From contig CAUZMW010000054.1 in assembly GCA_963581225.1 (NCBI GenBank), forward strand, positions 1 to 17,343: 17,343 bases of DNA. The letters are read 5' to 3'. The notes beneath the pieces were generated by a model. It was given only the letters and a program-made list of their open reading frames with translations, searched no databases and was not told the origin of the DNA. Below are positions 7,511 through 14,597 of this stretch, piece after piece. Source of the stretch: SMWC01 sp963581225 (lineage in GTDB: Bacteria > Pseudomonadota > Gammaproteobacteria > Steroidobacterales > Rariloculaceae). The position numbers and the translations under genes are program-made. Numbering within the stretch: the first letter of the stretch is position 1; each line of letters begins with the position of its first letter.

Positions 7511-7828
7511 ATGCCAAGCGTCATTTACGTGCAACCGGATGGCACGAAACAGGAGATCGAAGTTCCGGTAGGCTACTCCGTTATGGAAGGCGCCACGATG
7601 AACGGCGTTCCGGGAATCGAGGCGGAGTGCGGTGGGGCGTGCTCCTGCGCGACCTGCCACGCCTATGTCGATCCGGCATGGTCGGCGCGGCTGCCGGCGA
7701 TGGAGGACCTGGAGGATGCCATGCTCGATTCGGCGAACGAGCGCCGCGAGACTAGCCGGTTGACTTGCCAGATCTCGGTCACCGAGGAATTGGACGGTCT
7801 CACGGTGACCGTCGTCCCGCCGTATTAA
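7511..7828 (+). CDS. Adrenodoxin/putidaredoxin-type 2Fe-2S ferredoxin
   Basis: A 105-residue ferredoxin. Cluster ligands are Cys40, Cys46, Cys49 (the Cx5Cx2C motif in ECGGACSCATCHAYV) and Cys86 (RLTCQI). Cys44 is an extra cysteine inside the loop. These ferredoxins carry electrons from an NAD(P)H-dependent reductase to a cytochrome P450 or other oxygenase, or serve in Fe-S assembly. No HscA/HscB or IscU neighbour is present, so an isc role is unlikely here, and no oxygenase or reductase gene is in the window. The start has a good AAGGA about 8 bases upstream. A small hairpin (CGAGA at 7479-7483, TCTCG at 7488-7492) precedes the ribosome binding site. Probably cotranscribed with the SDR. Confidence 0.93.
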   Translation: MPSVIYVQPDGTKQEIEVPVGYSVMEGATMNGVPGIEAECGGACSCATCHAYVDPAWSARLPAMEDLEDAMLDSANERRETSRLTCQISVTEELDGLTVTVVPPY

Positions 7829-7846
7829 GCATGCGTTGTGGGAGCG

Positions 7847-7930
7847 ACGGGAATACGGGGACGGTCTACCTAACTATCTAGACAGTTCGACAAGGTTCGT
7901 GAGTTAGGTAGACCGTCCCCGTATTCCCGT
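7847..7930. repeat. 29-bp perfect inverted repeat with 26-base centre (MITE/REP-like palindrome)
   Basis: The left arm (7847-7875, starting ACGGGAATACGGGGACGG) and right arm (7902-7930) are exact reverse complements over 29 bases and flank a 26-base non-palindromic centre. The whole unit is 84 bp and lies 18 bases after the ferredoxin stop. I see no target-site duplication and no second copy in this window. It could be a small non-autonomous mobile palindrome, or a strong RNA hairpin closing the SDR-ferredoxin transcript. There is no T-run after either arm. Its length and perfection argue for recent origin or selection. Confidence 0.92.
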
Positions 7931-7952
7931 ATCCGCGCCGAACGATCGCGAT

Positions 7953-7962
7953 AGGTTAACCT
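7953..7962. promoter_or_regulatory. Short palindrome upstream of the YciI-like gene
   Basis: AGGTTAACCT is a perfect 10-bp palindrome 37 bases before the YciI-like start codon. It could be an operator for the YciI-amidohydrolase pair, but such short palindromes also arise by chance. I see no convincing -35/-10 pair here. Confidence 0.25.
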
Positions 7963-7999
7963 TATGTGGAGATCGTCTGAAAACAAGAGGAATAGACAG

Positions 8000-8392
8000 A
8001 TGTCAGAACCGACAATAATGGCGCAGGACATAAAAGACGCCTGCGAGGGCATGCTAAGGAAACAGTTCTACGCGGTGTTCACACGGCCGGCCGACGGACT
8101 CGGACCGGTAATGAAGGTTCTGGACGAGCATCTGAAGTTTCAGATCTCTCTGGAGGAGCGCGGAATCATGTTCGGTGCCGGTCCATTCTGGACCGACGAT
8201 GAGCAGGAGTGGCGTGGCGAAGGCATGGTGATCATTCGCGCGAAGGACCTGGATGAGGCCAAGGCGGTCGCCGCTGAGGATCCGATGCATGCCTCAGGCG
8301 CGCGCGTCTACGACGTTCGCCCCTGGCTTCTATGCGAGGGTTCGGTCACCATTAAGCTCAGCCACTCCCAGCGCAGTTACGAAATATTATAA
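8000..8392 (+). CDS. YciI-like (dimeric alpha-beta barrel) protein
   Basis: A 130-residue protein with the YCII-related pattern: QFYAVFTRPAD at the first strand, DEHLKFQISLEERGIMFGAGPFW in the middle, then GEGMVIIRAKDLDEAKAVAAEDPMHASGARVYDVRPW. The His in DEHL, the AGPF turn and the DPM...V.PW end match the family as I know it. Relatives act as small hydrolases, dehydrochlorinases or lyases, or are uncharacterised; the reaction here cannot be named. The frame opens at 7964, but AAGAGGAA ending about 8 bases before the ATG at 8000 supports the later start. It lies 14 bases before the amidohydrolase and is surely cotranscribed with it. Confidence 0.85.
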   Translation: MSEPTIMAQDIKDACEGMLRKQFYAVFTRPADGLGPVMKVLDEHLKFQISLEERGIMFGAGPFWTDDEQEWRGEGMVIIRAKDLDEAKAVAAEDPMHASGARVYDVRPWLLCEGSVTIKLSHSQRSYEIL

Positions 8393-8406
8393 AAAGAAGA
8401 GGGATC

Positions 8407-10098
8407 ATGCGCAGATATCACACTCTTGCAGCGATGGCGTTCATCAGTGTCGGCCTCGTAGCGTGCAACGCACCTCCAGAGTCGACCGAGACTGCACCGC
8501 CCGCCGGGGCGGCTGGCGTTGCCGTGGCCGATTGGGTCCTGACCAACGGTCAGATTCTGACGGTAGACGCGGACTTCAGCGTCGCAGAAGCCATCGCCAT
8601 TCAGGATGAGCGGGTGCTCGCCGTCGGCTCGAACGAAGAGATCATGGCTTTAGCGGGAGCGGATACCGAGCGTACGGATCTGGCCGGGCAAACCGTCGTG
8701 CCGGGCCTGATCGATAATCACATGCACTTCGTCCGCGCCACACGCGATTGGTATCGCCACGTACGTTGGGACGGGATCAACTCCCGCACCCAGGCTTTGC
8801 AAATGGTCCAGAATCGCGCGGCTGCCCTGCCCGAGGGTGAGTGGGTTGTCGTCATCGGCGGTTGGAACTTCTCGCAGTTCCACGACAACGGCGAAGTTTT
8901 CAGCCTCGCCGAGCTCGATAGCATTGCGCGGACCGTTCCCATCTATATACAACAAGGTTACCGCCGCGGTTTCTCGAACTCGGCCGCTCTTGCGGCCGCC
9001 GGCATTTCTGCTGCCACCGTCTATGAGGGCGGTGGGCGCCTCGTGTGGGATGATGACGGAAATCCGACCGGAGAATTCGTCGGCGGCGCCGCCATGGCGT
9101 TCATCACGCAGCACATGCCCGACGTCTCCCCCGACGTCTGGGACCGGAGTCTGCAGCAGACGATTACGAGCCTGAACCGAATGGGACTCACAACCGTGTA
9201 TGACGTCGGCGGCAACTCCGTAACGCCGGGTCACTACGACGCGGTCGGGCGGGCGCACGCGAACGATAACTTGAGCATGCGTGTGTTCTATACGATCAAT
9301 GACAGGAATAATGACCTCGGCTCCGCGGAGAAGATTATCGCGGCACTGGAGACTCACAGCCCGGACAATGAAGGTCTGGAGTTCGCCCGGTTCGGTTACG
9401 GCGAATCAGTTTATCTTCCGATGCGCGCTCAGCCTTTTGAGGTCTCCCAGGAAGATCTCGATAAGTTTTACGCTATCGTCGTCGCTGCCGCAGAGAACGG
9501 GTGGCAGCTCAACGAACATTCGTCGCGAGATGTGAAGATTCGCGCGATGCTGGATGTGTTCGAGCGAGTGAACGAGACGCATCCGATTACCGATTTGCGT
9601 TGGACGATTGCGCACAACAACACGACTTCCCAGGAATCGGCCCAGCGCGCTATGGATCTCGGGATGATGTTCGCCGTGCACAGCTCGCGCCGCAACGTCA
9701 GCGCCGAGCAAGCTCAGAGCGGTGGCGAAGACGGGTTGCATCAGCCGCCGATTAGCACCATCGACGAGCTCGGCGGAATCTGGGGTTTGGGCTCCGACGC
9801 GACCACGGTAGCGAGCCCGAATCCGATGCACACGCTCGGCTGGGCCGTCAGCGGCCGATCGGGGTCAGGGCAGGTGACGCTGGTCGATACCGTATCTCGC
9901 GAAGCGGCGCTGATCGCGCACACGCGCACGAACGCCTACACGTTATTCCGCGAGGACGATCTCGGCAGCCTCGAGCCCGGAAAGCTTGCGGACTTCGTCG
10001 TTCTCGACCGCGACTATCTCACCGTGCCCGAGGAGGAGATCGAGGATCTGTACTCGGTCATGACCGTGGTAGGCGGCAAGGTCGCTTACTCGGAGTAG
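8407..10098 (+). CDS. Lipoprotein amidohydrolase, YtcJ/amidohydrolase-3 type
   Basis: A 563-residue amidohydrolase. The N-terminus is a lipoprotein signal with lipobox LVAC (Cys20) followed by a low-complexity linker, so it should be anchored in the cell envelope. The metal-binding HxH is H105-M-H107 in the VVPGLIDNHMHF motif. Further candidate ligands are His371 (LNEHSSRD), His403 (IAHNN) and Asp464 (GLGSDA). YtcJ-type enzymes usually show a VKxxxDG segment that supplies the Lys; here the matching stretch seems to be FARFGYGESVYLPM, with no Lys. Family members hydrolyse amides or exocyclic carbamates and imides. The substrate is unknown. A good AAGAGGG lies before the ATG. The gene is second in an operon with the YciI-like gene. 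Confidence 0.93.
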   Translation: MRRYHTLAAMAFISVGLVACNAPPESTETAPPAGAAGVAVADWVLTNGQILTVDADFSVAEAIAIQDERVLAVGSNEEIMALAGADTERTDLAGQTVVPGLIDNHMHFVRATRDWYRHVRWDGINSRTQALQMVQNRAAALPEGEWVVVIGGWNFSQFHDNGEVFSLAELDSIARTVPIYIQQGYRRGFSNSAALAAAGISAATVYEGGGRLVWDDDGNPTGEFVGGAAMAFITQHMPDVSPDVWDRSLQQTITSLNRMGLTTVYDVGGNSVTPGHYDAVGRAHANDNLSMRVFYTINDRNNDLGSAEKIIAALETHSPDNEGLEFARFGYGESVYLPMRAQPFEVSQEDLDKFYAIVVAAAENGWQLNEHSSRDVKIRAMLDVFERVNETHPITDLRWTIAHNNTTSQESAQRAMDLGMMFAVHSSRRNVSAEQAQSGGEDGLHQPPISTIDELGGIWGLGSDATTVASPNPMHTLGWAVSGRSGSGQVTLVDTVSREAALIAHTRTNAYTLFREDDLGSLEPGKLADFVVLDRDYLTVPEEEIEDLYSVMTVVGGKVAYSE

Positions 10099-10139
10099 GA
10101 GCGGCCGCCACCTGGGCGTTGCGTGTTACCCCTGGAGGA

Positions 10140-10162
10140 GCGGCGACCTGGCCGCGATTCTT
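10140..10162. terminator. Possible weak terminator between convergent amidohydrolase and RidA-like genes
   Basis: Stem GCGGC (10140-10144) and GCCGC (10151-10155) with a 6-base loop, followed on the plus strand by GATTCTTT. The stem is short and the T-run poor, but it lies in the 63-base gap between two converging genes, where a terminator would be expected. Confidence 0.3.
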
Positions 10163-10692
10163 TAGTCCGGTACGACCGCGATACCGGATAGCTCCAGGAC
10201 AAAACGCGGGCCGGTTGCGAGCCGCGGGATCTCCACCGACGTGCTCGCCGGACGGTGATCGCCGCCCCAGGCCTCGGCGATGGCGGCGTTAATCGCGTCC
10301 TGATCCGAGGTTTGGTCGACCATAAATCGATTCAGATGCACGATGTCCGTGAGCCGCCCGCCCGCGGCCTCGACGGCCATTCTCATATTCTCCATGGCCT
10401 GCGCTGCCTGCGCACCGGGACTGAAATCCAGATGATCGAATTCGGCCGGAACGTGCGGATGGCTGTGATAAACAGGTGCCGCTGTTACACCAGAGATAAA
10501 CACGAGCTTGCCCGAGTTCACCTTGATAGCAGGCGTGTACGGCATGTTGTAACCGAGCTCGACGCCTTCCATGTGGATGTACTCGAAGCGTGGCGTGTCG
10601 TTACCACACCCCGTGAGGAGTACAAGCACTGCGGCCGACAAGCCGGCGCGTAGACATCGGGACAGGCAATTTTTTTTACTGGTCGTGTACAT
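10162..10692 (-). CDS. RidA/YjgF-family lipoprotein with substituted catalytic Arg
   Basis: A 176-residue RidA-like protein with an N-terminal lipoprotein signal (lipobox LTGC, Cys29). The RidA fold is visible in KLVFISGVTA, QAAQAMENMRMAVEAAGGRLTDIVHLNRFMVD and VEIPRLATGPRFVLELSGIAVV. E. coli RidA uses Arg105 (in FPARSCVEV) to deaminate enamines and imines; the aligned motif here is RPASTSVEI, which puts Ser150 in that place. Classic imine deaminase activity is therefore doubtful, and envelope location is unusual for RidA. The frame opens at 10800, but AAGGGAG (minus strand, plus 10701-10707) 8 bases before the ATG at 10690-10692 decides the start and gives the clean signal peptide. Divergent from the four-helix protein gene. 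Confidence 0.9.
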   Translation of the reverse strand: MYTTSKKNCLSRCLRAGLSAAVLVLLTGCGNDTPRFEYIHMEGVELGYNMPYTPAIKVNSGKLVFISGVTAAPVYHSHPHVPAEFDHLDFSPGAQAAQAMENMRMAVEAAGGRLTDIVHLNRFMVDQTSDQDAINAAIAEAWGGDHRPASTSVEIPRLATGPRFVLELSGIAVVPD

Positions 10693-10759
10693 AGTCGAAA
10701 CTCCCTTGATTGAGCTGGTGGCGCGGTTTCTCGTCTTGATTTCGGCACGCCGGATGAAA

Positions 10760-10788
10760 CCTATACCATGGGGGATAGATAGGCTCAA
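10760..10788 (-). promoter_or_regulatory. Candidate promoter of the RidA-like gene
   Basis: On the minus strand, TTGAGC (plus 10783-10788) and TATAGG (plus 10760-10765) are exactly 17 bases apart. Each matches four of six sigma70 consensus positions. The predicted leader is about 60 bases. The rest of 10693-10849 holds the divergent leader of the membrane protein gene and nothing else I can name. Confidence 0.4.
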
Positions 10789-10849
10789 CCGCTTGTCCAA
10801 GGGGTCTCAGCTCAGAAGAACACCGAATAACGGTACGAGGAGAACATGC

Positions 10850-11221
10850 ATGATGCATCGACTTGGCGCCACGTTTTACGTGATCTGGGGAGTGCTGCAC
10901 GTCAACGCGGCCTACATGCTTTATCAGATGGGTGCGGCGATGGACCCGAGTGTGCTGGAAGCACGAATCTCCCAGGCCGCCTGGCATCTGCTATTCTTCG
11001 GCGTCGTCGCGATCGTCGTTGGCGTACGCATGAACTGGCGTAACAGCGCTCTCGGCTACTTGATCAACATGGTGATACTGAGTGTCGTCGATCTCGGCTT
11101 CATCTTTATCGTCTTCATTCCGCACCTGCCGCTCTGGCCGGCGATTCTCGGCCCGCTATTTTGGGCGCTGGCGGCGGTTTTCTCGACACTCGGTTATCTG
11201 AAGGAACCTCGAGCCGCGTAG
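10850..11221 (+). CDS. Small four-helix membrane protein of unknown function
   Basis: A 123-residue protein that I do not recognise. Four hydrophobic segments are visible: about 5-25 (LGATFYVIWGVLHVNAAYML), 44-60, 68-90 and 93-115. The short loops carry few charges, and the tail KEPRAA is basic. There is no signal peptide or catalytic motif. GAGGAG at 10837-10842 lies 7 bases before the ATG at 10850; a second ATG follows at once at 10853. The frame is open back to 10571, but that part overlaps the RidA-like gene on the other strand and has no ribosome binding site. It is divergent from the RidA-like gene and its stop is 3 bases from the GTG of the protease fragment. Confidence 0.75.
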   Translation: MMHRLGATFYVIWGVLHVNAAYMLYQMGAAMDPSVLEARISQAAWHLLFFGVVAIVVGVRMNWRNSALGYLINMVILSVVDLGFIFIVFIPHLPLWPAILGPLFWALAAVFSTLGYLKEPRAA

Positions 11222-11224
11222 TCG

Positions 11225-11710
11225 GTGCGCTATGAATACCTGCGTCGCAGTCACTTGCGTTGCTGTCCTGATATTGCCGGCCGTCAGTACCCGATCGAGG
11301 CGATCTGGCGTCCTGAGCAGCGAGGGAGGGGTTTCACGGATGACTGGGCCGTCATGCTGGTCGTAGGGCGTCTCTCAGGTCAGGTCGCCCGACTCCGCAT
11401 CGCACCGCTCGCTCACCCCGAACTCGAACAGATGATCTCAAACGATGCGCCAGTAAGATTACCGCTGCGTTTCGCTCCAAGCGAGCGAGAGTGCGAGCTG
11501 ACTCAAACCAGGCTGACAGTCGTGGAAGTGCGCGACGTACTTCTCGCTCATAATTGCCAGGCTTGGTCTGGTCACTCGGGTTCGCCGATCCTCATTAATC
11601 TCGAGGGGCAAAGGTATGTCCTCGGCATTCACTTGGGTAGCCGTTGGATATTCGAGAGGAGCGCGCCGCTAAGGATCGTTCCTATGGTGACTAGCCGCGT
11701 TACGGGGTGA
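11225..11710 (+). pseudogene. Trypsin-like serine protease fragment lacking the catalytic His region
   Basis: A 161-residue frame starting at GTG (11225). It contains the C-terminal half of a chymotrypsin-fold protease: TDDWAVMLV (about 38-46) looks like the triad Asp motif, and CQAWSGHSGSPIL (111-123) is the Ser motif with Ser118. VLGIHLGS (132-139) matches the strand after it. The N-terminal barrel with the TAAHC-type His motif is absent: an in-frame TAG lies directly upstream (11219-11221), where the membrane protein ends. No signal peptide is seen in this frame. I read it as a 5'-truncated remnant, perhaps left by a deletion that joined it to its neighbour. A functional small protein coupled to the upstream gene is the alternative. 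It overlaps the MBL gene end by 11 bases. Confidence 0.65.
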
Positions 11711-12659
11711 ATGGCCCCGTACGGCACTGCGTCGAGTTCTCGATGCAGAGCACGGCTTCGTCCTGTTTGATGCTGACGTTCGGCTCGCGGTAACGATAAA
11801 GGTAGTCGTACATCGTCACGATATTCGGGACCAGGTAGTTCTCCATTCCGCTGTAGTCGCCGAAAGATTCCATATGCGTGGCCGCGACGAGTGTCTTGAT
11901 CTCATCGAGCGACCGTCCGTCCGCCATGTGTTGCAGCACGCTCATCTTCAGTGCTTCCAGATAACGGTGGTGATCCACAAACGCATCCTGGTCTCTGACC
12001 GGCCCGTGGCCGGGCAGCACGACGTCGACATCGGGCAGATTCGCAAGGATTTTCATTACCTCGAGTTGACCGTTAACGTCCATATCGCGGAAGTCGGGAA
12101 ACAGGCTGCGGCCCTTCGCGGAGTCTATCGCAATCAACACGCGTTCCTCGGGGATATGCACCTGGATCAGGTTATCGCTATGCGTTGGGCCGAAATAGAG
12201 CAGCTTCACATGCACTCCGCCGAGATGCAGGTCCATCTCATCGTCGAAGGTAATCTCCGGCACGGCGGAGGGGCGCTGCTCGAACAAAATATGCGGTAGC
12301 AGTCGCCGATGGCTGATAGCTGACGCCGTATCGTTGAACACCTGCGATCCGCAAACGTGATCCGGATGATCGTGGCTCAGAATGACGTACTTGACCGGCA
12401 CGTCGTAGCGCTCCGTCAGTTCGCCCTTAAGCCAGGCCATTGTGGGTGAGCCGCAGTAATGGCCATCGACGACGATGATGCCTTCGTCGGTCAAGATGTA
12501 GGCGCCAAATTGGCCATCGGATCCCCAGCGATAGACGTGCTCGCTGATCTGCTCAATGGTCGGGTCATTGGCCCAGACGCGTTCTTGTGCGGAGAGATTC
12601 GACGCGCCGAACAGCGCCGCGGCGAATGACAGGCTCAGGACGAAGTTAAGGGTTCTCAT
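11700..12659 (-). CDS. Exported metallo-beta-lactamase-fold hydrolase
   Basis: A 319-residue MBL-fold protein. Residues 1-24 form a signal peptide (LSLSFAAALFGASNLSA) with cleavage likely before QERV. The zinc motif HxHxDH is H96-D97-H98-P99-D100-H101 in ILSHDHPDH. Other ligands are His160 (GPTHSDN), Asp179 (AIDSAKG) and His218 (PGHGPV). It would be a periplasmic hydrolase, probably dinuclear in zinc; beta-lactamase, lactonase and thioesterase-like activities all occur in this fold and the sequence does not decide. The start has AGGGGA about 6 bases upstream. It follows dctM by 98 bases on the same strand and may be transcribed with the TRAP operon or on its own. Confidence 0.92.
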   Translation of the reverse strand: MRTLNFVLSLSFAAALFGASNLSAQERVWANDPTIEQISEHVYRWGSDGQFGAYILTDEGIIVVDGHYCGSPTMAWLKGELTERYDVPVKYVILSHDHPDHVCGSQVFNDTASAISHRRLLPHILFEQRPSAVPEITFDDEMDLHLGGVHVKLLYFGPTHSDNLIQVHIPEERVLIAIDSAKGRSLFPDFRDMDVNGQLEVMKILANLPDVDVVLPGHGPVRDQDAFVDHHRYLEALKMSVLQHMADGRSLDEIKTLVAATHMESFGDYSGMENYLVPNIVTMYDYLYRYREPNVSIKQDEAVLCIENSTQCRTGPFTP

Positions 12660-12692
12660 TTTATTCCCCTAATGTACAAGGCCCGCAACGTG

Positions 12693-12704
12693 TGAGACCT
12701 CTCA
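12693..12704. promoter_or_regulatory. Small inverted repeat upstream of the MBL gene
   Basis: TGAGA and TCTCA flank a CC centre, 33 bases upstream of the MBL start codon in the 98-base gap after dctM. It may be an operator or part of the leader. I see no convincing promoter or T-rich terminator on the minus strand in this gap. Confidence 0.22.
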
Positions 12705-12757
12705 ACAATGAAGCAGCAACTGCTACCGCGATTACGTATTCGTATTTTTTTCGACAG

Positions 12758-14041
12758 TCAGACCAGCCCCAACCACCGTGGAATGATCAGAGAGATACCC
12801 GGGATATACGTGACGATGATCAAGAAGCTCAGCAATACTAGCAGCCACGGGAGCGAAGCCTGGATCACGTCTTCCATCGACATCTTTGCAACACCGGCCG
12901 TGACGAAGAGATTCAGGCCCACCGGCGGCGTGACCAGCCCCATCTGCATGTTCAGGACCATGATGATGCCGAGATGTATCGGGTCGATGCCGAGTTGCAT
13001 CGCGATCGGGTAGAGTATCGGCGTCAGTATCAGCACGACCGACGTCGGTTCCATGAAGTTGCCGGCCGCGAGTAACAGGATGTTGAGCACGATTAGGAAT
13101 CCCCACGGAGGCAGCCCTAAGCCGGTAATCCACGTTGACGCGGCTTGCGGGATCTGCTCCGTCGTCAGTACGTTGGCGAAAACATAGGCGTTGGCGATGA
13201 CGAACATCAGCATCGCCGTTATTTTGGCGCTGTCGGTCAGTACCTTCGGTACGTCTGCGAGTTTGATGTCCTTATAGACGAATACGGCGATGACGAACGC
13301 GTACACCGCAGAAACAGCCGCCGCTTCGGTCGGCGTGAAGATTCCGGCATAGATTCCGCCGAGGATGATGACCAGAAGTAGCAGTCCCCAGATGGCTTCC
13401 CAGCCGGCTTTGAGCGCGTCCTTCAAGCTGACGCGCGGCTGACGGGGCAGGTCCTGCCGGCGGGCGATGACGGCGACGGTCAGCATCATGATAATCGTCA
13501 ACAGTATCCCTGGTAGCAGGCCCGCAATGAACAGGTTGCCGATCGAGGACTCCGTGACCGCGCCGTAGATCACCATGACGATCGACGGCGGAATAAGGAT
13601 GCCCAGCGTTCCCGCATTACAGATGACGCCGGCTGCGAATTTTTCCGAATAGCCCGAACGAATCATTCCGGCGATCATGACGCTGCCAACTGCAACCACG
13701 GTTGCCGGCGCAGAACCGGAGACGGCCGCGAAGAATGCGCACGCCAGCAGCGACGCCATCGCCAGCCCGCCGCGGAAGTGGCCTACCAGCGCGTTGGCGA
13801 AGACGATCATGCGCTTAGCGACACCGCCGGTGGTCATAAACGAGGCAGCCAATATGAAGAACGGTACGGCCAGCAGTGGGTACACCTGCATCGTGTGGAA
13901 GAATCGCTGGCTAGTCGACAACAACGACTGATCTGCGAACAGCAGCATCGTCGAGACACTCGCCAGCCCCAGGGAGATGGCAACGGGTACACCCATCGCG
14001 AGTGCGATAAACAGCATCGCGAGCAAGAACAGCGCGCTCAT
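12758..14041 (-). CDS. dctM: TRAP transporter large permease subunit (DctM)
   Basis: A 427-residue, very hydrophobic protein of normal DctM length with about 12 helices. Family motifs are present: VPFFILAASFMTTGGVAKR, FFAAVSGSAPATVVAVGSVM, GTLGILIPPSIVMVIYG, GIFTPTEAAAVSAVYAF and MGLVTPPVGLNLFV. It forms the sodium-coupled transport channel of the tripartite TRAP system with DctQ. Its ATG overlaps the dctQ stop by 4 bases (14038-14041). The substrate class cannot be read from this subunit. Confidence 0.96.
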   Translation of the reverse strand: MSALFLLAMLFIALAMGVPVAISLGLASVSTMLLFADQSLLSTSQRFFHTMQVYPLLAVPFFILAASFMTTGGVAKRMIVFANALVGHFRGGLAMASLLACAFFAAVSGSAPATVVAVGSVMIAGMIRSGYSEKFAAGVICNAGTLGILIPPSIVMVIYGAVTESSIGNLFIAGLLPGILLTIIMMLTVAVIARRQDLPRQPRVSLKDALKAGWEAIWGLLLLVIILGGIYAGIFTPTEAAAVSAVYAFVIAVFVYKDIKLADVPKVLTDSAKITAMLMFVIANAYVFANVLTTEQIPQAASTWITGLGLPPWGFLIVLNILLLAAGNFMEPTSVVLILTPILYPIAMQLGIDPIHLGIIMVLNMQMGLVTPPVGLNLFVTAGVAKMSMEDVIQASLPWLLVLLSFLIIVTYIPGISLIIPRWLGLV

Positions 14042-14574
14042 TGAGAGGCCGTCTCCGTGGATTCCTTTTTCCGCGTGGTATGGCCGAGGCTCGTCAACTC
14101 ACCGGCAAAGATCCGCATGCCGATCTGTATGAACCGGAACGCGAGCAGGGCGAACGCTACCGGCATGATGGCCGTCAGTACCCACCGCGGGAGCGGAATG
14201 TCGCGTGCGTTATTGCCGAGCGTCATCAGTCCGTCGACGAACATGCTGCCGCCGTAGAACATGAAGCCGCAATAGACGAGGCACAGCGTCACCGCGGCGA
14301 GCGCCATGATGCGGCGCGGACCGGGCGGCAGCTTGTTGCTGACGAGGTCGATGGCGATATGCGCCTGCGTGCGAACGCCATAGGACATGCCGATCAGCAC
14401 CATCCACGCGAATGTATAGGTCGTCGCTTCCAACGACCAGACCCAGCCCGTGCCGAACTCGCGCAGTACGACCTGAATAAAAGTCAGGATCGTCATGAAC
14501 GCGAGCGCAACGGCCATGAAAGTTTCCTCGGCGTGATCGAGGAACTGACGGGCGCGCTGCGTCGGAGAACTCAC
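14038..14574 (-). CDS. dctQ: TRAP transporter small permease subunit (DctQ)
   Basis: About 178 residues with four helices: MAVALAFMTILTFIQVVLREF (20-40), the SLEATTYTFAWMVLIGMSYGV segment (47-67), IMALAAVTLCLVYCGFMFYGG (89-109) and WVLTAIMPVAFALLAFRFI (131-149). The LREF...W..E pattern is typical of DctQ, which helps DctM dock the substrate-binding protein. The open frame reaches back to 14682, but that part overlaps dctP. The GTG at 14574 puts the usual LDHAEETF stretch close to the N-terminus and leaves 23 bases after the dctP stop, so I use it. The ribosome binding site is weak, which suggests translational coupling. It is followed by dctM with a 4-base overlap. Confidence 0.9.
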   Translation of the reverse strand: MSSPTQRARQFLDHAEETFMAVALAFMTILTFIQVVLREFGTGWVWSLEATTYTFAWMVLIGMSYGVRTQAHIAIDLVSNKLPPGPRRIMALAAVTLCLVYCGFMFYGGSMFVDGLMTLGNNARDIPLPRWVLTAIMPVAFALLAFRFIQIGMRIFAGELTSLGHTTRKKESTETASQ

Positions 14575-14597
14575 GAATTGGGTTGCGGTCTCGTGAC

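Noticed and set aside
8650..9357. 235-codon open frame on the minus strand inside the amidohydrolase gene
   Set aside because: It is antisense to a strongly supported gene, has no family motif or ribosome binding site, and such shadow frames are common at this base composition.
10693..10800. Longer start for the RidA-like protein (212 residues)
   Set aside because: The shorter start has AAGGGAG at the right spacing and gives a standard lipoprotein signal; the longer one buries that signal.
11232..11360. Alternative frame with a signal-like peptide (MNTCVAVTCVAVLILPAV) as the missing start of the protease fragment
   Set aside because: It runs out of phase across the Asp motif region and shows no His motif; the resemblance to a signal peptide is probably chance, although a frameshift cannot be fully excluded.
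12745..12751. Run of seven T on the plus strand after an imperfect palindrome, as a terminator
   Set aside because: It would act on plus-strand transcripts, and no plus-strand gene ends here.
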